Shown: positions 50,911 to 60,405 of the stretch, piece after piece
How positions within the stretch are numbered: the stretch's first letter is position 1
How the letters are laid out: every line of letters starts with the position of its first letter
Assembly (NCBI RefSeq): GCF_001886615.1
Contig: NZ_CP018139.1
Location: 3,479,892-3,543,891 of the forward strand
Length of the DNA: 64,000 bases
Direction: 5' to 3'
From: Halomonas aestuarii
Lineage (GTDB): Bacteria > Pseudomonadota > Gammaproteobacteria > Pseudomonadales > Halomonadaceae
Translations under genes and position numbers: made by a program
Notes under the pieces: generated by a model
What the model was told of the DNA's origin: nothing
What the model saw: only the letters and a program-made list of their open reading frames with translations
Databases searched by the model: none

Positions 50911-53350
50911 CATTGCCCAAGACGCCTCCCGGAGCAATCAGGGCGACGCGCCGCTGGCGAGGGAGGCCGTCGCCCCCCGGGGAGGCCCCGGCGCCTCCCG
51001 CGCCCACGACAGCGCCATCAAACACGTTACCGGCCGCGCCGCCTACATCGATGACATCCCGAGCCCCGCCGATACCCTTCACGTGGCGCTCGGCCTGTCG
51101 CCGACGGCCCATGGCCGCCTGACCCGACTGGACCTGGAGAAGGTCAGGGCCGCACCGGGCGTGGTGGACGTGATCACGCTGGCCGACATCCCCGGCCACA
51201 TCGACATCGGCCCGGTGTTCCCCGGCGACCCGCTGTTCGCCGACGACGAGATCAGCTACGTGGGCCAGTGCCTGTTCGCCGTGGCCGCCGAGAGCCACCG
51301 GGACGCCCGCCTGGCGGTGAAGGAGGCGGTGGTCGAGATCGACGAGCGGCCCGCCTCCCTGGACCCGGTCGCAGCCGCCGAGCGCGGGGAGTTCGTGCGC
51401 CCCACCCACGTCCACGAGCGAGGCGACTGGCAGCAGGCCCTGGATGACGCGCCCCACGTCCTCGAGGGCGAGCAGTTCGTCGGCGGCCAGGAGCACTTCT
51501 ACCTCGAGGGCCAGGCCTGCCTGGTCCTGCCCACCGAGGACGAGGGCGTGATCATCCATACCTCCAACCAGCACCCCAGCGAGACCCAGAAGCTGGTGGC
51601 GGAGGTGCTCGGGATCCCCTTCCACGCGGTGACGGTGGAAGTGCGCCGCATGGGCGGGGGCTTCGGCGGCAAGGAGACCCAGGCCTCCCCCTGGGCCTGC
51701 ATCGCCGCCCTGCACGCGAGACGCACCGGCCGGGCCACCAGGATTCGCCTGCCCCGCGCCGAGGACACCCGCGCCACCGGCAAGCGTCACCCCTTCCACA
51801 ACCGCTACCGGCTCGGCGTCGACGCCCGGGGCGTGCTGGCCGGCGGCGAGATCACGCTGATCGGCGACTGTGGCTATTCGCCGGACCTGTCAGATGCCAT
51901 CGTCGACCGCGCCATGTTCCATGCCGACAACGCCTACTCGCTGGGCGCCGCCCGGGTCACCGGGAAGCGCGCCCGCACCCACAAGGCCTCGAACACCGCC
52001 TTCCGCGGCTTCGGCGGCCCCCAGGGCATGATGATCATCGAGCGGGCCATGGACGACATCGCCCGGCACCTGGGCGAGGACCCGCTGACCATCCGCAAGC
52101 GCAACCTCTATCGCACCAAGGACCCGGATGGCACCCCCCGGGACGTCAGCCACTACGGCCAGCGGGTCGAGCAGCTCTCGCTGCTGCAGGACATCGTCGC
52201 CCGGCTGGAGGAGAGCAGCGACTACTGGGCGCGCCGGCGCGAGATCGCCGCCTTCAATGCGCAAAGCCCGGTCATCCGGAAGGGGCTGGCGCTGACCCCG
52301 GTGAAGTTCGGTATCTCCTTCACCGTCCAGCACCTGAACCAGGCCGGCGCCCTGCTGATCGTCTATACCGACGGCAGCGTGATGATCAACCACGGCGGCA
52401 CCGAGATGGGCCAGGGGCTGCACACCAAGGTCTGCCAGGTGGTGGCCCGGGAGCTGGGCCTCGACCTGGCGCGGGTGCGCATCACCGCCACCCGGACCGA
52501 CAAGGTACCCAACACCTCCCCCACCGCCGCCTCCAGTGGCGCCGACCTCAACGGCCAGGCCGCCCGGGATGCGGCCAGCAAGCTGCGCGAGCGGCTGTTC
52601 GACTTCGCCGCCACGCACTTCGATCGCGAGGCCGGCGGGCTGGACCGCGAGGCCATGCGCCTGGAGGACGGCCACCTGGTGGCGGGCCTCGGCGAGGACG
52701 AGACGCGCATCCCCTGGGGCGAGCTCGTCCAGGCCGCCTACATGGCCCGGGTCTCACTCTCCGAGAAGGGTTTCTACGCCACCCCGCTGATCCACTACGA
52801 CCGCGCCACCGGCCGTGGCCGGCCCTTCTACTACTACGCCTTTGGGGCCGCCGTGGCCGAGGTGGAGGTGGACACCCTGTCCGGCGAGTACCGGCTGAGC
52901 CGCGCCGACATCCTCCACGACGTCGGCGACTCCCTGAACCCGGCCATCGACATCGGCCAGATCGAGGGCGCCTTCATCCAGGGCATGGGCTGGCTGACCA
53001 GCGAGGAGCTCAGGTGGAACGACGCCGGCCGGCTGGTCACCGACGGCCCGTCCACCTACAAGATCCCGGCCTTCGGCGACCTGCCGCCGACCTTCAAGGT
53101 CGACCTGCTCCAGGGGCACCCCAACTCCCGGGCCAGCCTCTACCGCTCCAAGGCCGTGGGCGAGCCTCCGTTCATGCTCGGCATCTCGGTGTGGTCGGCG
53201 CTGCGCGATGCCCTGGCGAGCCTCGCCGGCTACCGGGTGAGTCCGGCACTCGACACCCCCGCCACCCCGGAACGGGTGCTGATGGTCGCCGATGCGCTGC
53301 GCCGAACCCAAGACGCGTCCCCGACGAGGCCCGACCATGCCCCTGTCTGA
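50894..53350 (+). CDS. xdhB: xanthine dehydrogenase large (molybdopterin) subunit
   Basis: The 818-residue subunit has the molybdenum-cofactor motifs GGGFGGKE, FRGFGGPQG, 'INHGGTEMGQGLHTKVCQV' and a C-terminal 'SKAVGEPPFMLG' containing the catalytic Glu. It oxidises hypoxanthine to xanthine and xanthine to urate. It is encoded between xdhA and xdhC, with overlaps on both sides. The N-terminal 40 residues are less conserved. Confidence 0.95.
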   Translation: MRTLTDIAQDASRSNQGDAPLAREAVAPRGGPGASRAHDSAIKHVTGRAAYIDDIPSPADTLHVALGLSPTAHGRLTRLDLEKVRAAPGVVDVITLADIPGHIDIGPVFPGDPLFADDEISYVGQCLFAVAAESHRDARLAVKEAVVEIDERPASLDPVAAAERGEFVRPTHVHERGDWQQALDDAPHVLEGEQFVGGQEHFYLEGQACLVLPTEDEGVIIHTSNQHPSETQKLVAEVLGIPFHAVTVEVRRMGGGFGGKETQASPWACIAALHARRTGRATRIRLPRAEDTRATGKRHPFHNRYRLGVDARGVLAGGEITLIGDCGYSPDLSDAIVDRAMFHADNAYSLGAARVTGKRARTHKASNTAFRGFGGPQGMMIIERAMDDIARHLGEDPLTIRKRNLYRTKDPDGTPRDVSHYGQRVEQLSLLQDIVARLEESSDYWARRREIAAFNAQSPVIRKGLALTPVKFGISFTVQHLNQAGALLIVYTDGSVMINHGGTEMGQGLHTKVCQVVARELGLDLARVRITATRTDKVPNTSPTAASSGADLNGQAARDAASKLRERLFDFAATHFDREAGGLDREAMRLEDGHLVAGLGEDETRIPWGELVQAAYMARVSLSEKGFYATPLIHYDRATGRGRPFYYYAFGAAVAEVEVDTLSGEYRLSRADILHDVGDSLNPAIDIGQIEGAFIQGMGWLTSEELRWNDAGRLVTDGPSTYKIPAFGDLPPTFKVDLLQGHPNSRASLYRSKAVGEPPFMLGISVWSALRDALASLAGYRVSPALDTPATPERVLMVADALRRTQDASPTRPDHAPV

Positions 53351-54215
53351 ACAACGTCCTGAACCCTGGCACGCGGCGCTGGATCGCCTGCAGCGCGGGG
53401 CACGCCCGCATGCGCTGGCAAGCATCGTGGGTGTGGCGGGCTCCACCCCCCGGGAGCCCGGCGCCAAGATGGTGATCACCCCGGAGGCCGTCCATGACAC
53501 CCTGGGCGGCGGCACCTTCGAGCTGCAGGTCATCGAGACCGCCCGGGAGGCCCTCGGCCGGGGCGACGCCGGCACGCGGCTGGAGGCCTTCCCCCTGGGC
53601 GGGCGCTCCGGCCAGTGCTGCGGCGGCTACGTGCACGTGCTGATCGAGCTGTTCGCCGGCGCCGAGATGACCGTGGCGCTGTTCGGCGCCGGCCACGTGG
53701 GCCAGGCCCTGGTCGAGGTGATGGCGCCACTGCCCTGGCGGGTGCTGTGGTTCGACAGCCGCGAGGACGCCTTCCCGGACACGCCCCCCGAAGGCGAGCG
53801 CGTGCGCCGTCGGCGCATCGCCCCCGGCGCCGAGGGCCCCCGGGTAGAGGCCGCCGTGAACGGCCTGCCCGCGGGCTGCCACGCCCTGGTGATGACCCAT
53901 GACCACGCCGAGGACCGCGCCCTGGTCGATGCCCTGCTGCGTCGCGGCGACTGCGCCTCCATCGGCCTGATCGGCTCGCACAGCAAGTGGGCAAGCTTCC
54001 GCCGGCGGCTCGACGAGGCCGGCCACGATGAGGCGGCGCTGGCCGGGGTACGCTGCCCCATCGGCGTGCCCGGCGCCGTCGGCAAGCGGCCCTACGAGAT
54101 CGCCCTGGCCGTGGCCGCGGAGCTGCTGACCATCAGGCCGGCGCCCGAGCGGGCCGACCGCCGCGGCGTGCCCGCCGAGACCCTGCGCGAGACCTTTTCC
54201 CCTTCACGGGACTGA
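53337..54215 (+). CDS. xdhC: xanthine dehydrogenase accessory protein
   Basis: The 292-residue protein has the XdhC N-terminal pattern (VGVAGSTPREPGAKMVITPE and LGGRSGQCCGGYVHVLIELF) and a Rossmann motif (VALFGAGHVGQALVEVM). XdhC binds and sulphurates the molybdenum cofactor before insertion into XdhB. The ATG at 53337 overlaps the end of xdhB by 14 bases. Confidence 0.93.
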   Translation: MPLSEQRPEPWHAALDRLQRGARPHALASIVGVAGSTPREPGAKMVITPEAVHDTLGGGTFELQVIETAREALGRGDAGTRLEAFPLGGRSGQCCGGYVHVLIELFAGAEMTVALFGAGHVGQALVEVMAPLPWRVLWFDSREDAFPDTPPEGERVRRRRIAPGAEGPRVEAAVNGLPAGCHALVMTHDHAEDRALVDALLRRGDCASIGLIGSHSKWASFRRRLDEAGHDEAALAGVRCPIGVPGAVGKRPYEIALAVAAELLTIRPAPERADRRGVPAETLRETFSPSRD

Positions 54216-54445
54216 GCGCACATGGCGACAGGCCGGCGAGATGATCGCCAGGGACAGGCGGCGCGAGGGTCTTTTGCCGGGGATGGCAAAAGTAGCGCCC
54301 ATGGAGGGGTTCACAGCGCCCTCGCAATGGTCCGGCACTCCGGAGCCTGTCGATGGAACAGCTCATCACGTGCCAAGCAATGAAAGACACTTTAAATCAG
54401 TTGTTTCTTGAGCACCGGCCAAGCCGATGCTGAATGGAGAGAGTC
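54216..54445. promoter_or_regulatory. region before guaD
   Basis: It contains the hairpin and the second copy of the repeated element. Further on is a weak palindrome, CTTGAGCACCGGCCAAG (54407-54423), about 20 bases before the guaD ATG, which could be a poor operator. There is no gene here. Confidence 0.4.
54271..54351 (+). repeat. purine-operon upstream element, copy 2 (before guaD)
   Basis: CTTTTGCC (54271-54278) and GGCAAAAG (54285-54292) form a perfect 8-bp stem with a GGGGAT loop. The 60 bases 54292-54351 match those before xdhA at 49 of 60 positions, and TCCGG-CACT-CCGGA forms a second perfect hairpin. There is no T run after the first hairpin, so it is not a simple terminator. The element ends 95 bases before the guaD start, almost the same distance as at xdhA. 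Confidence 0.7.
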
Positions 54446-55768
54446 ATGAACGACCCCCGACCCCATGTGCGCGTCCTGCGCGGTCCCCTGCTGAGCTTCG
54501 ACGCCGACCCGGGCGACGGCGACACTCCGGCGCCGGGGAGCGTGCGTCACCTGGAGGACGGTGCCCTCTGGCTGGTCGACGGCCAGATCCACGCCGTCGC
54601 CGACTACGCGGCGCTGGCGCCCCACCTGCCGTCGGACATCGAGGTGGTGGACTACTCGGGAAAGCTGATGCTGCCGGGGTTCATCGACAGCCATGTGCAT
54701 TATTCGCAGCTGGACATCATGGCCTCCTACGGCCGACAGCTGCTCGACTGGCTCAACGACTACACCTTCCCCGAGGAGTGCCGCTTCGCCGAACGCGCCC
54801 ACGCCGAGGCCGTCACCGACGCCTTCCTCGACGAGATGCTCAGGGTCGGCACCACCACCGCCCAGGTCTTCTGCTCCAGCCACCCGGTCTCGGTGGACGC
54901 CTTCTTCACGGCCTGCCGCCGACGCGGCCTGCGCATGCTCGCCGGCAAGGTGCTGATGGACCGCCATGCCCCCGAGGCGCTCCGTGACGACACCCTGGGC
55001 GGCATCCGGGATACCGAACGACTGATCGGCGACTGGCACGGCAGGGGCCGGCTCGGCTACAGCCTGACGCCGCGATTCGCCCCCACCTCCACCCGGGCGC
55101 AGCTCGATGCTACCGGGGCACTCTTGCGCAACGACCCGAGCCTTTGGCTGCAGACCCATCTCGCCGAGAACACCGGCGAGCTCGACTGGGTGGCCGAGCT
55201 CTTCCCGGAGAGTCGCGACTACCTGGAGGTCTATGAACGGTCGGGCCTGGTGGGGCCCCGCAGCACCTTCGCCCACGGCATCCACCTCGACCAGGAGATG
55301 CGCGGACGCCTGGCGGCCCGGGGGGCCAACCTGGCCTTCTGCCCCAGCTCCAACCTCTTCCTCGGCAGCGGCCTGTTCGACCGGCTCGCCGCCCGGGAGG
55401 CCGGCCTGGCGATCAGCTATGCCAGCGATGTCGGCGGCGGGACGGACCTCTCGGGACTGGCCACCCTCAAGGCCGCCTACCAGGTCGGCCAGCTGCGCGG
55501 ACAGCCGCTCACGGCCTGGCAGGGCTTCTACGGGCTGACGCTGGGCAATGCCAGGGCGCTGTCGCTGGACGAGCGGATCGGCCGGTTTGCCCCCGGCATG
55601 GAGGCGGATCTCGTGGTGCTCGACCCGGCCGCCACCCCGCTCATGGCGAGGCGCACGGCGCGCAGCCGGAGCCTGGCCGAGATGCTCTTCGCGATGATGA
55701 TGCTGGGCGACGACCGGACGGTGGCCGAGACCTGGGCGGCGGGACGGCCGGTGCACCGCCGGGGGTGA
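54446..55768 (+). CDS. guaD: guanine deaminase
   Basis: The 440-residue amidohydrolase has the metal motif HxH at 83/85 (PGFIDSHVHYSQ), 'THLAENTGELDWV', 'FAHGIHL', 'FCPSSNLFLGSGLFD' and 'YASDVGGGTDLS'. It converts guanine to xanthine, the substrate of XdhABC. The ATG at 54446 has GGAGAG at good distance; another ATG four codons upstream does not. It is on the same strand as xdhABC but has its own upstream element. Confidence 0.94.
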   Translation: MNDPRPHVRVLRGPLLSFDADPGDGDTPAPGSVRHLEDGALWLVDGQIHAVADYAALAPHLPSDIEVVDYSGKLMLPGFIDSHVHYSQLDIMASYGRQLLDWLNDYTFPEECRFAERAHAEAVTDAFLDEMLRVGTTTAQVFCSSHPVSVDAFFTACRRRGLRMLAGKVLMDRHAPEALRDDTLGGIRDTERLIGDWHGRGRLGYSLTPRFAPTSTRAQLDATGALLRNDPSLWLQTHLAENTGELDWVAELFPESRDYLEVYERSGLVGPRSTFAHGIHLDQEMRGRLAARGANLAFCPSSNLFLGSGLFDRLAAREAGLAISYASDVGGGTDLSGLATLKAAYQVGQLRGQPLTAWQGFYGLTLGNARALSLDERIGRFAPGMEADLVVLDPAATPLMARRTARSRSLAEMLFAMMMLGDDRTVAETWAAGRPVHRRG

Positions 55769-55777
55769 GCCCGGCGC

Positions 55778-57460
55778 TCAGACGGCGATTCGGGCCAGGT
55801 TGCGGCCGTCGTCCTTGGCCTGGTAGAGGGCCTCGTCGGCCCGCTTGAGGATGTCGTCCAGGTCGTCGCCGGGAACGGTCAGGCTGGCCCCCACGCTGAC
55901 GGTCACCGGCATCCCCTCCACCTCGATCGCCGCCACCTCCCGCCGCAGCCGTTCGGCGACCAGGACGAGGGTGGGCTGATCGCAGGGGGAGAGCAGCACG
56001 AGGAACTCGTCCCCTCCCCAGCGCGAGGCCCGATCATAGGGGCGCAGGCCGCTCTGCAGCACCTCGGCGACCTGGATCAGGGCCTGGTCGCCCGCCGCAT
56101 GGCCCTGGGCGTCGTTGAGCTGCTTGAACTGGTCGAGGTCGAGCCAGATCAGCCCGAAGGGTTTGCCCTCCCGCGTCGACCGCTGGATCTGCTCCTCGAG
56201 CCGTTCCTGCATCCCGCGCCGGTTGATCAGCCCGGTCAGCACGTCACGCACGGCCACCGCCTGGAGCGCCTCGGTCCGCTCGCGCACCCGCTCCTCCAGC
56301 TCATGGGTATTGCTGCGGATGGCCTCGGCCATGGTGCGGAAGTGGTCCATCAGCCGTCCCATCTCGCCCCGCCCGCGCGGCAGCTGGGACGGTGACATGT
56401 CCCCCGTCTGGACCCGCCGCATGGCGGTTTCCAGCGATGCCATCGGCGCCAGCACCTGGCGCCTGAGGGCCTGGTGGAAGACCAGCAGGGTGACCAGCAG
56501 GGTCAGCACGAACACCAGGGCCACCGGCATGAAGTCCGCGAGCGGCATCAGGGCCTCCAGGTCCAGCAGGGTGACCTCGAACCAGCCCAGGGACGGCAGG
56601 AAGGCCACGCCGGCCAGGTGACGCTTGCCCTCCACGGTCACGAACGCGGTCTTCACGCCCCGGTCCGTGCTGTCGCGCAGCTCACGCATTATCCCTGAGA
56701 GGGCCTCGGCATCCCGGGGCAGGTCCACCAGCAGGTCCAGGGTGCGCTTCTGCCCCTCCGACTTGATGAAGCTGGCATGGTCGATGAGGCGACGATCGCG
56801 GTGGAGCTGGATGGCGCCGCTGTAGTCGACGAACAGGGTGGTGATGCCGGACTGCTGGATGTCGAGGATCTCGCCGAGGAAGGCCTCGAGGTCCAGGCCG
56901 GTGCCCACGACACCGAGGATCTCCCCGTCGCGGTCGCGCATCAGCACGTCGATCCACAGCTTGGTGACGCCGAGTTCCACATCGGGATTGACGTTGAGAT
57001 GGAAGTCCCGCCCCTCCTCGATCAGGCGGAAGAACCAGGCGTCCGCCGGCCGGTCCGGCCTAAGCCGGTAGCGCAGGCGATCCTGCGCATAGGTGTTGTG
57101 GGCATCGTTGTAGTAGTAACCGCCGTTCTCCCGCAGCGCGACGAAGTAGCTATTGTCACCGAAGTTGCGGCGAAAGCTCTCCATCTCGGCGAACGCCTGG
57201 GCCTCCAGCGCCGGGTCGTCTGGCTGTCTGGCCCAGCGCCGCAGCACGATGGAGTCGGAGAGCTGGCGCGCCAGGGCGATCTCTCGCTCCAGCGGCTGCA
57301 GCAGGCGGCCACTGTCGTACTGGACCTGGATGGCGGCCACGCGCTCGCCCCACTGCTCGATGATGCCCAGGGTCGTGCGCTGGAAGACGCTCCAGGCGGC
57401 CACCGAGGCCAGCAGCACCAGGCAGGCGGCCAGCAGCAGGAAACGGGTCTTGAGGCTCAA
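55778..57460 (-). CDS. diguanylate cyclase with Cache-type sensor and HAMP
   Basis: The 560-residue membrane protein has an N-terminal helix (FLLLAACLVLLASVAAWSV), a periplasmic sensor of about 270 residues that looks like a double Cache domain (GGYYYNDAHNTYAQDRLRY; LDIQQSGITTLFVDYSG), a second helix (MPVALVFVLTLLVTLLVF), HAMP and a coiled linker, and a GGDEF domain with intact motif (RWGGDEFLVLL). It should make c-di-GMP in response to an external signal. It is convergent with guaD. Confidence 0.9.
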   Translation of the reverse strand: MSLKTRFLLLAACLVLLASVAAWSVFQRTTLGIIEQWGERVAAIQVQYDSGRLLQPLEREIALARQLSDSIVLRRWARQPDDPALEAQAFAEMESFRRNFGDNSYFVALRENGGYYYNDAHNTYAQDRLRYRLRPDRPADAWFFRLIEEGRDFHLNVNPDVELGVTKLWIDVLMRDRDGEILGVVGTGLDLEAFLGEILDIQQSGITTLFVDYSGAIQLHRDRRLIDHASFIKSEGQKRTLDLLVDLPRDAEALSGIMRELRDSTDRGVKTAFVTVEGKRHLAGVAFLPSLGWFEVTLLDLEALMPLADFMPVALVFVLTLLVTLLVFHQALRRQVLAPMASLETAMRRVQTGDMSPSQLPRGRGEMGRLMDHFRTMAEAIRSNTHELEERVRERTEALQAVAVRDVLTGLINRRGMQERLEEQIQRSTREGKPFGLIWLDLDQFKQLNDAQGHAAGDQALIQVAEVLQSGLRPYDRASRWGGDEFLVLLSPCDQPTLVLVAERLRREVAAIEVEGMPVTVSVGASLTVPGDDLDDILKRADEALYQAKDDGRNLARIAV

Positions 57461-57611
57461 GCACGGTTCTCCCGGGTCAACCGTATCGGCAGGACTTTTC
57501 CATAAGTTTTACAGGATTTAACAGTCTGATGCACGCCAATAACCCCGGGGCGCATTGGCGCCAGGGGCCGGCAGGTCCGTCGCCGGCCGGAGGGGAATCA
57601 GGAAAGGGGAA

Positions 57612-58607
57612 TCAGGGCACCCGGGCCAGCTCGCGGTGCAGCGCCAGGCGGCGCTCGTCGCTCATGAAGGCCGACTCGATGGCCGTGCCGGCCAGCTGGA
57701 TGAAGATCTCCCTCGACCAGCCGAAGGCCTCGTGGCACGCCTCGAAGTTGGCCAGCATGCCCCCGCCGAAGTAGGCCGGGTCATCGGAATTGAGGGTCAG
57801 GCGCAGTCCGGCCTCGAGCAACTGCGGCAGCGGGTGGTCGGCCATGCGATCGACTACCCGCAGGCGCACGTTGGAGAGCGGGCAGACGGTGAGCACCACG
57901 CCCTCGTCGCGCAGGCGGGCCACCAGGGCCGGGTCCTCCAGGCAGCGCACGCCATGGTCGATGCGGCAGACGTCCAGCAGGTCCAGTGCCTCGCGGATGT
58001 ACGCGGGGGGCCCCTCCTCCCCGGCGTGGGCGACCCGGGGAATCCCGAGCTCCCGCGCCCGCTCGAACACCTCGACGAACTTCGCGGGGGGGTTGCCCTG
58101 CTCGGCGCTGTCCAGACCCACGGCATCGAGCATCTCCCAGTAGGGGGCCGCGCGCTCCATCACCTCCATGGCCTCCTCTGCCGGGCGGTCGCGCAGGAAG
58201 GCCATGATCAGCGCCGTGGACATGCCCAGTTCGCGCTGCGCCCGACGGCGTGCCAGGGAGAGGCCTTCCATCACCACCGGCAGCTCGACGCCGCGGGCCA
58301 GATGGGCCTGGGGGTCGAAGTGCATCTCGACGTGCACCACGCCCTCGGCGCTGGCCCGGCGGAAGTAGTCCATGGCCAGGTCATGGAAGTCGTCGGCGGT
58401 GCGCAGCACGCTCATGCCCTGGTAATAGAGGTCGAGGAAGGACTGCAGGTCGGTGAAGTCGTAGGCCTGCCGGACTTCCTCCACCGAGGCGTAGGGCAAG
58501 GCGATCCCGTTGCGCTCGGCCAGGGAGAACATCAGCTCGGGCTCCAGCGAGCCCTCGATATGCAGATGGAGTTCGGCCTTGGGCAGGCGCCTGAGGAAGT
58601 CACGCAT
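57612..58607 (-). CDS. adenine deaminase (adenosine deaminase family)
   Basis: The 331-residue enzyme has H14 and H16 in ELHLHIEGSLEP, 'HAGEEGPP' and 'SDDPAYFGG' for metal binding and catalysis. 'HAGEEGPPAYIREALDLL' and 'DHGVRCLEDP' and 'CPLSNVRLRV' match the family that deaminates adenine rather than adenosine (the Pseudomonas type). It would feed hypoxanthine to XdhABC. The ATG at 58607 has GAGGTG upstream. It lies 28 bases after cydC and may be co-transcribed with it. A short inverted repeat (GGCCGGC 57566, GCCGGCC 57582) lies downstream. Confidence 0.9.
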   Translation of the reverse strand: MRDFLRRLPKAELHLHIEGSLEPELMFSLAERNGIALPYASVEEVRQAYDFTDLQSFLDLYYQGMSVLRTADDFHDLAMDYFRRASAEGVVHVEMHFDPQAHLARGVELPVVMEGLSLARRRAQRELGMSTALIMAFLRDRPAEEAMEVMERAAPYWEMLDAVGLDSAEQGNPPAKFVEVFERARELGIPRVAHAGEEGPPAYIREALDLLDVCRIDHGVRCLEDPALVARLRDEGVVLTVCPLSNVRLRVVDRMADHPLPQLLEAGLRLTLNSDDPAYFGGGMLANFEACHEAFGWSREIFIQLAGTAIESAFMSDERRLALHRELARVP

Positions 58608-58635
58608 GGCACACCTCGTCGGGGAATCGTTGGGT

Positions 58636-60405
58636 TCATCCTGAAACATCCTGACCATCCGTGCAAAGCCGTCCGTCGCGCAGGGTCAGGCAGCGGTCGA
58701 TGGCGGGCGGGTCGACGGCCTCGCCGAGCTGGTGCACCAGATAGAGGACGGTCCGCCCGGCCAGCCACGCATCGAGCCGAGTCGACAGACGAGCCGCGGT
58801 GGCAGCGTCGAGCCCGGCGAAGGGCTCATCCAGGATCACCAGGTCCGGCTCCCTCAGCAGCAGCCGGGCCAGGCCGAGGCGACGGGCCTGGCCACCCGAG
58901 ACGCGCCGGCCGCCCTCGCCCACCCGGGTGTCGAGTCCCTCGGGCAGGGCATCCGCCCAGTCGGCGAGCGCCACCATCGACAGGACCCGCCACAGCCGCG
59001 CCTCGCTCGCCTCGGGGTCGCCCAGGCGCAGGTTGGCGGCCAGGCTGTCGTCGAACAGCTCCACCTGCTGGGTCAGGCAGGCCACCCGCCGGCGCAGCGC
59101 CGCCTCGTCGAGGGACGCGACCGGAACGCCGCCCAGCCGCACCTGGCCCGCGCTGGCCAGGAGCTGGCGGGTCAACAGCTGTGCCACGCTCGACTTGCCG
59201 GCGCCGGAGGCGCCGCACAGCGCCATGCGCTGGCCCGCCGGCAGCGATAGGCAGAGCGATGACAGCGCCGGCTGCAGGGCCCCGGGATAGTGCAGGTCGA
59301 CGTCGGTGAGTGCCACGGACAGGGGGCCGCGCGGTCCTTCTTCGCTTATCACCTCGCCCGCCCCCTCGCTCTCTTCCTCGCTCCCCTTGCCGGCGGCAGG
59401 ACGACGGCCGGCCTCCAGGGCGTTGAGGCGCTCGGCGGCGGCCCGCGTGGCGCCCAGCCGGGTGAAGGCCATGGGCAGCGCGGCCAGCGCCTCGTTCAGG
59501 GCCATCACCGCCAGGGGCATCAGCACCATGACCGGGCCGGACAGCGTCCCTGCCTCCCAGGCCAGGGCCCCCAGCACGAGCACCGCCAGCCAGGTGGCGC
59601 CCACGGCCAGACCGGCGAGGGCCGACCCCAGCGCCGAGACACGGGCCAGCCGCCACTGGTCGGCCTGGAGGCGACGCTCGATCGTCGCCAGCCGCTCGCG
59701 ATGGGCCGCCAGGGTACCGTAGGCCTCCAGCTCCGCGAGCCCCCGGAGATGCTCGAGCAGCCGGCCGCGCAGCGCCTCGAGCCCGTCGACCTGGCGACGG
59801 CTGGCGGCCATGCCGCGCCGGGCCTGGCCGAGGGTCAGCCACAGCCAGGCGAGGCCGAGCAGCAGGCCCACGGCGAGACCGGCACGCGGCAGCCAGAGGG
59901 CGAGCAGGCCGGCCAGCGCCAGGATCGCCAGCAGCGCGATGCCGGCCGGGGCCAGCAGGCGCAGATAGAGGCTGTCGAGGGTGTCGATGTCGGCGGTGAG
60001 GCGATCGAGCCACTCGCTGGCTCGCCGCCGCGACAGCGTCCTGGCATCGAGGCCGGCCAGGACGCCGAACATCCGGCTGCGCAGGTCGGCGAGCTGGCGC
60101 AGCACGGTATCGTGGTTGTAGAGGCGCTCGACATAGCGCGACACGGTCCGCGTGACGGCGAAGAACCGGATGCCGCCGCCGGGGACATAGACGTCCAGGC
60201 CGACCGAGAGCCCGGCGGCCAGCGCCAGGCCGGTCAGCCCCGTGGCGGTGATGAACCAGCCGGACAGCGCCAGCAGGCCGATGCCGGACGCCACCGTCAG
60301 CAGCAGCAGGCCCGCCCCCGCCAGCAGCCGTCCGCGCCGCCGATCGAGCAGTTGCCACCAGGGGCGCAGCGTGGCCAGCAGCGAAGCGTCGTGGGGATCA
60401 CGCAT
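58636..60405 (-). CDS. cydC: heterodimeric glutathione/cysteine ABC exporter subunit CydC
   Basis: The 589-residue half-transporter has six N-terminal helices and an ATPase domain with Walker A GASGAGKSS, signature VSGGQARRLGLARLL and Walker B VILDEPFAGLD. With CydD it exports thiols to the periplasm, which is required for cytochrome bd assembly. The ATG at 60405 overlaps the stop of cydD by 8 bases. The longer upstream open frame is a shadow over cydD. Confidence 0.93.
   Translation of the reverse strand: MRDPHDASLLATLRPWWQLLDRRRGRLLAGAGLLLLTVASGIGLLALSGWFITATGLTGLALAAGLSVGLDVYVPGGGIRFFAVTRTVSRYVERLYNHDTVLRQLADLRSRMFGVLAGLDARTLSRRRASEWLDRLTADIDTLDSLYLRLLAPAGIALLAILALAGLLALWLPRAGLAVGLLLGLAWLWLTLGQARRGMAASRRQVDGLEALRGRLLEHLRGLAELEAYGTLAAHRERLATIERRLQADQWRLARVSALGSALAGLAVGATWLAVLVLGALAWEAGTLSGPVMVLMPLAVMALNEALAALPMAFTRLGATRAAAERLNALEAGRRPAAGKGSEEESEGAGEVISEEGPRGPLSVALTDVDLHYPGALQPALSSLCLSLPAGQRMALCGASGAGKSSVAQLLTRQLLASAGQVRLGGVPVASLDEAALRRRVACLTQQVELFDDSLAANLRLGDPEASEARLWRVLSMVALADWADALPEGLDTRVGEGGRRVSGGQARRLGLARLLLREPDLVILDEPFAGLDAATAARLSTRLDAWLAGRTVLYLVHQLGEAVDPPAIDRCLTLRDGRLCTDGQDVSG

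Noticed and set aside
54271..54292. Terminator of xdhC
   Set aside because: The stem is perfect but no T run follows, and the same hairpin position exists before xdhA, where no gene ends.
54271..54351. Known xanthine (NMT1) riboswitch or sigma-54 promoter
   Set aside because: I could not match the element to the conserved bases of any riboswitch I know, and the GGCAC to TTG spacing does not fit a -24/-12 promoter.
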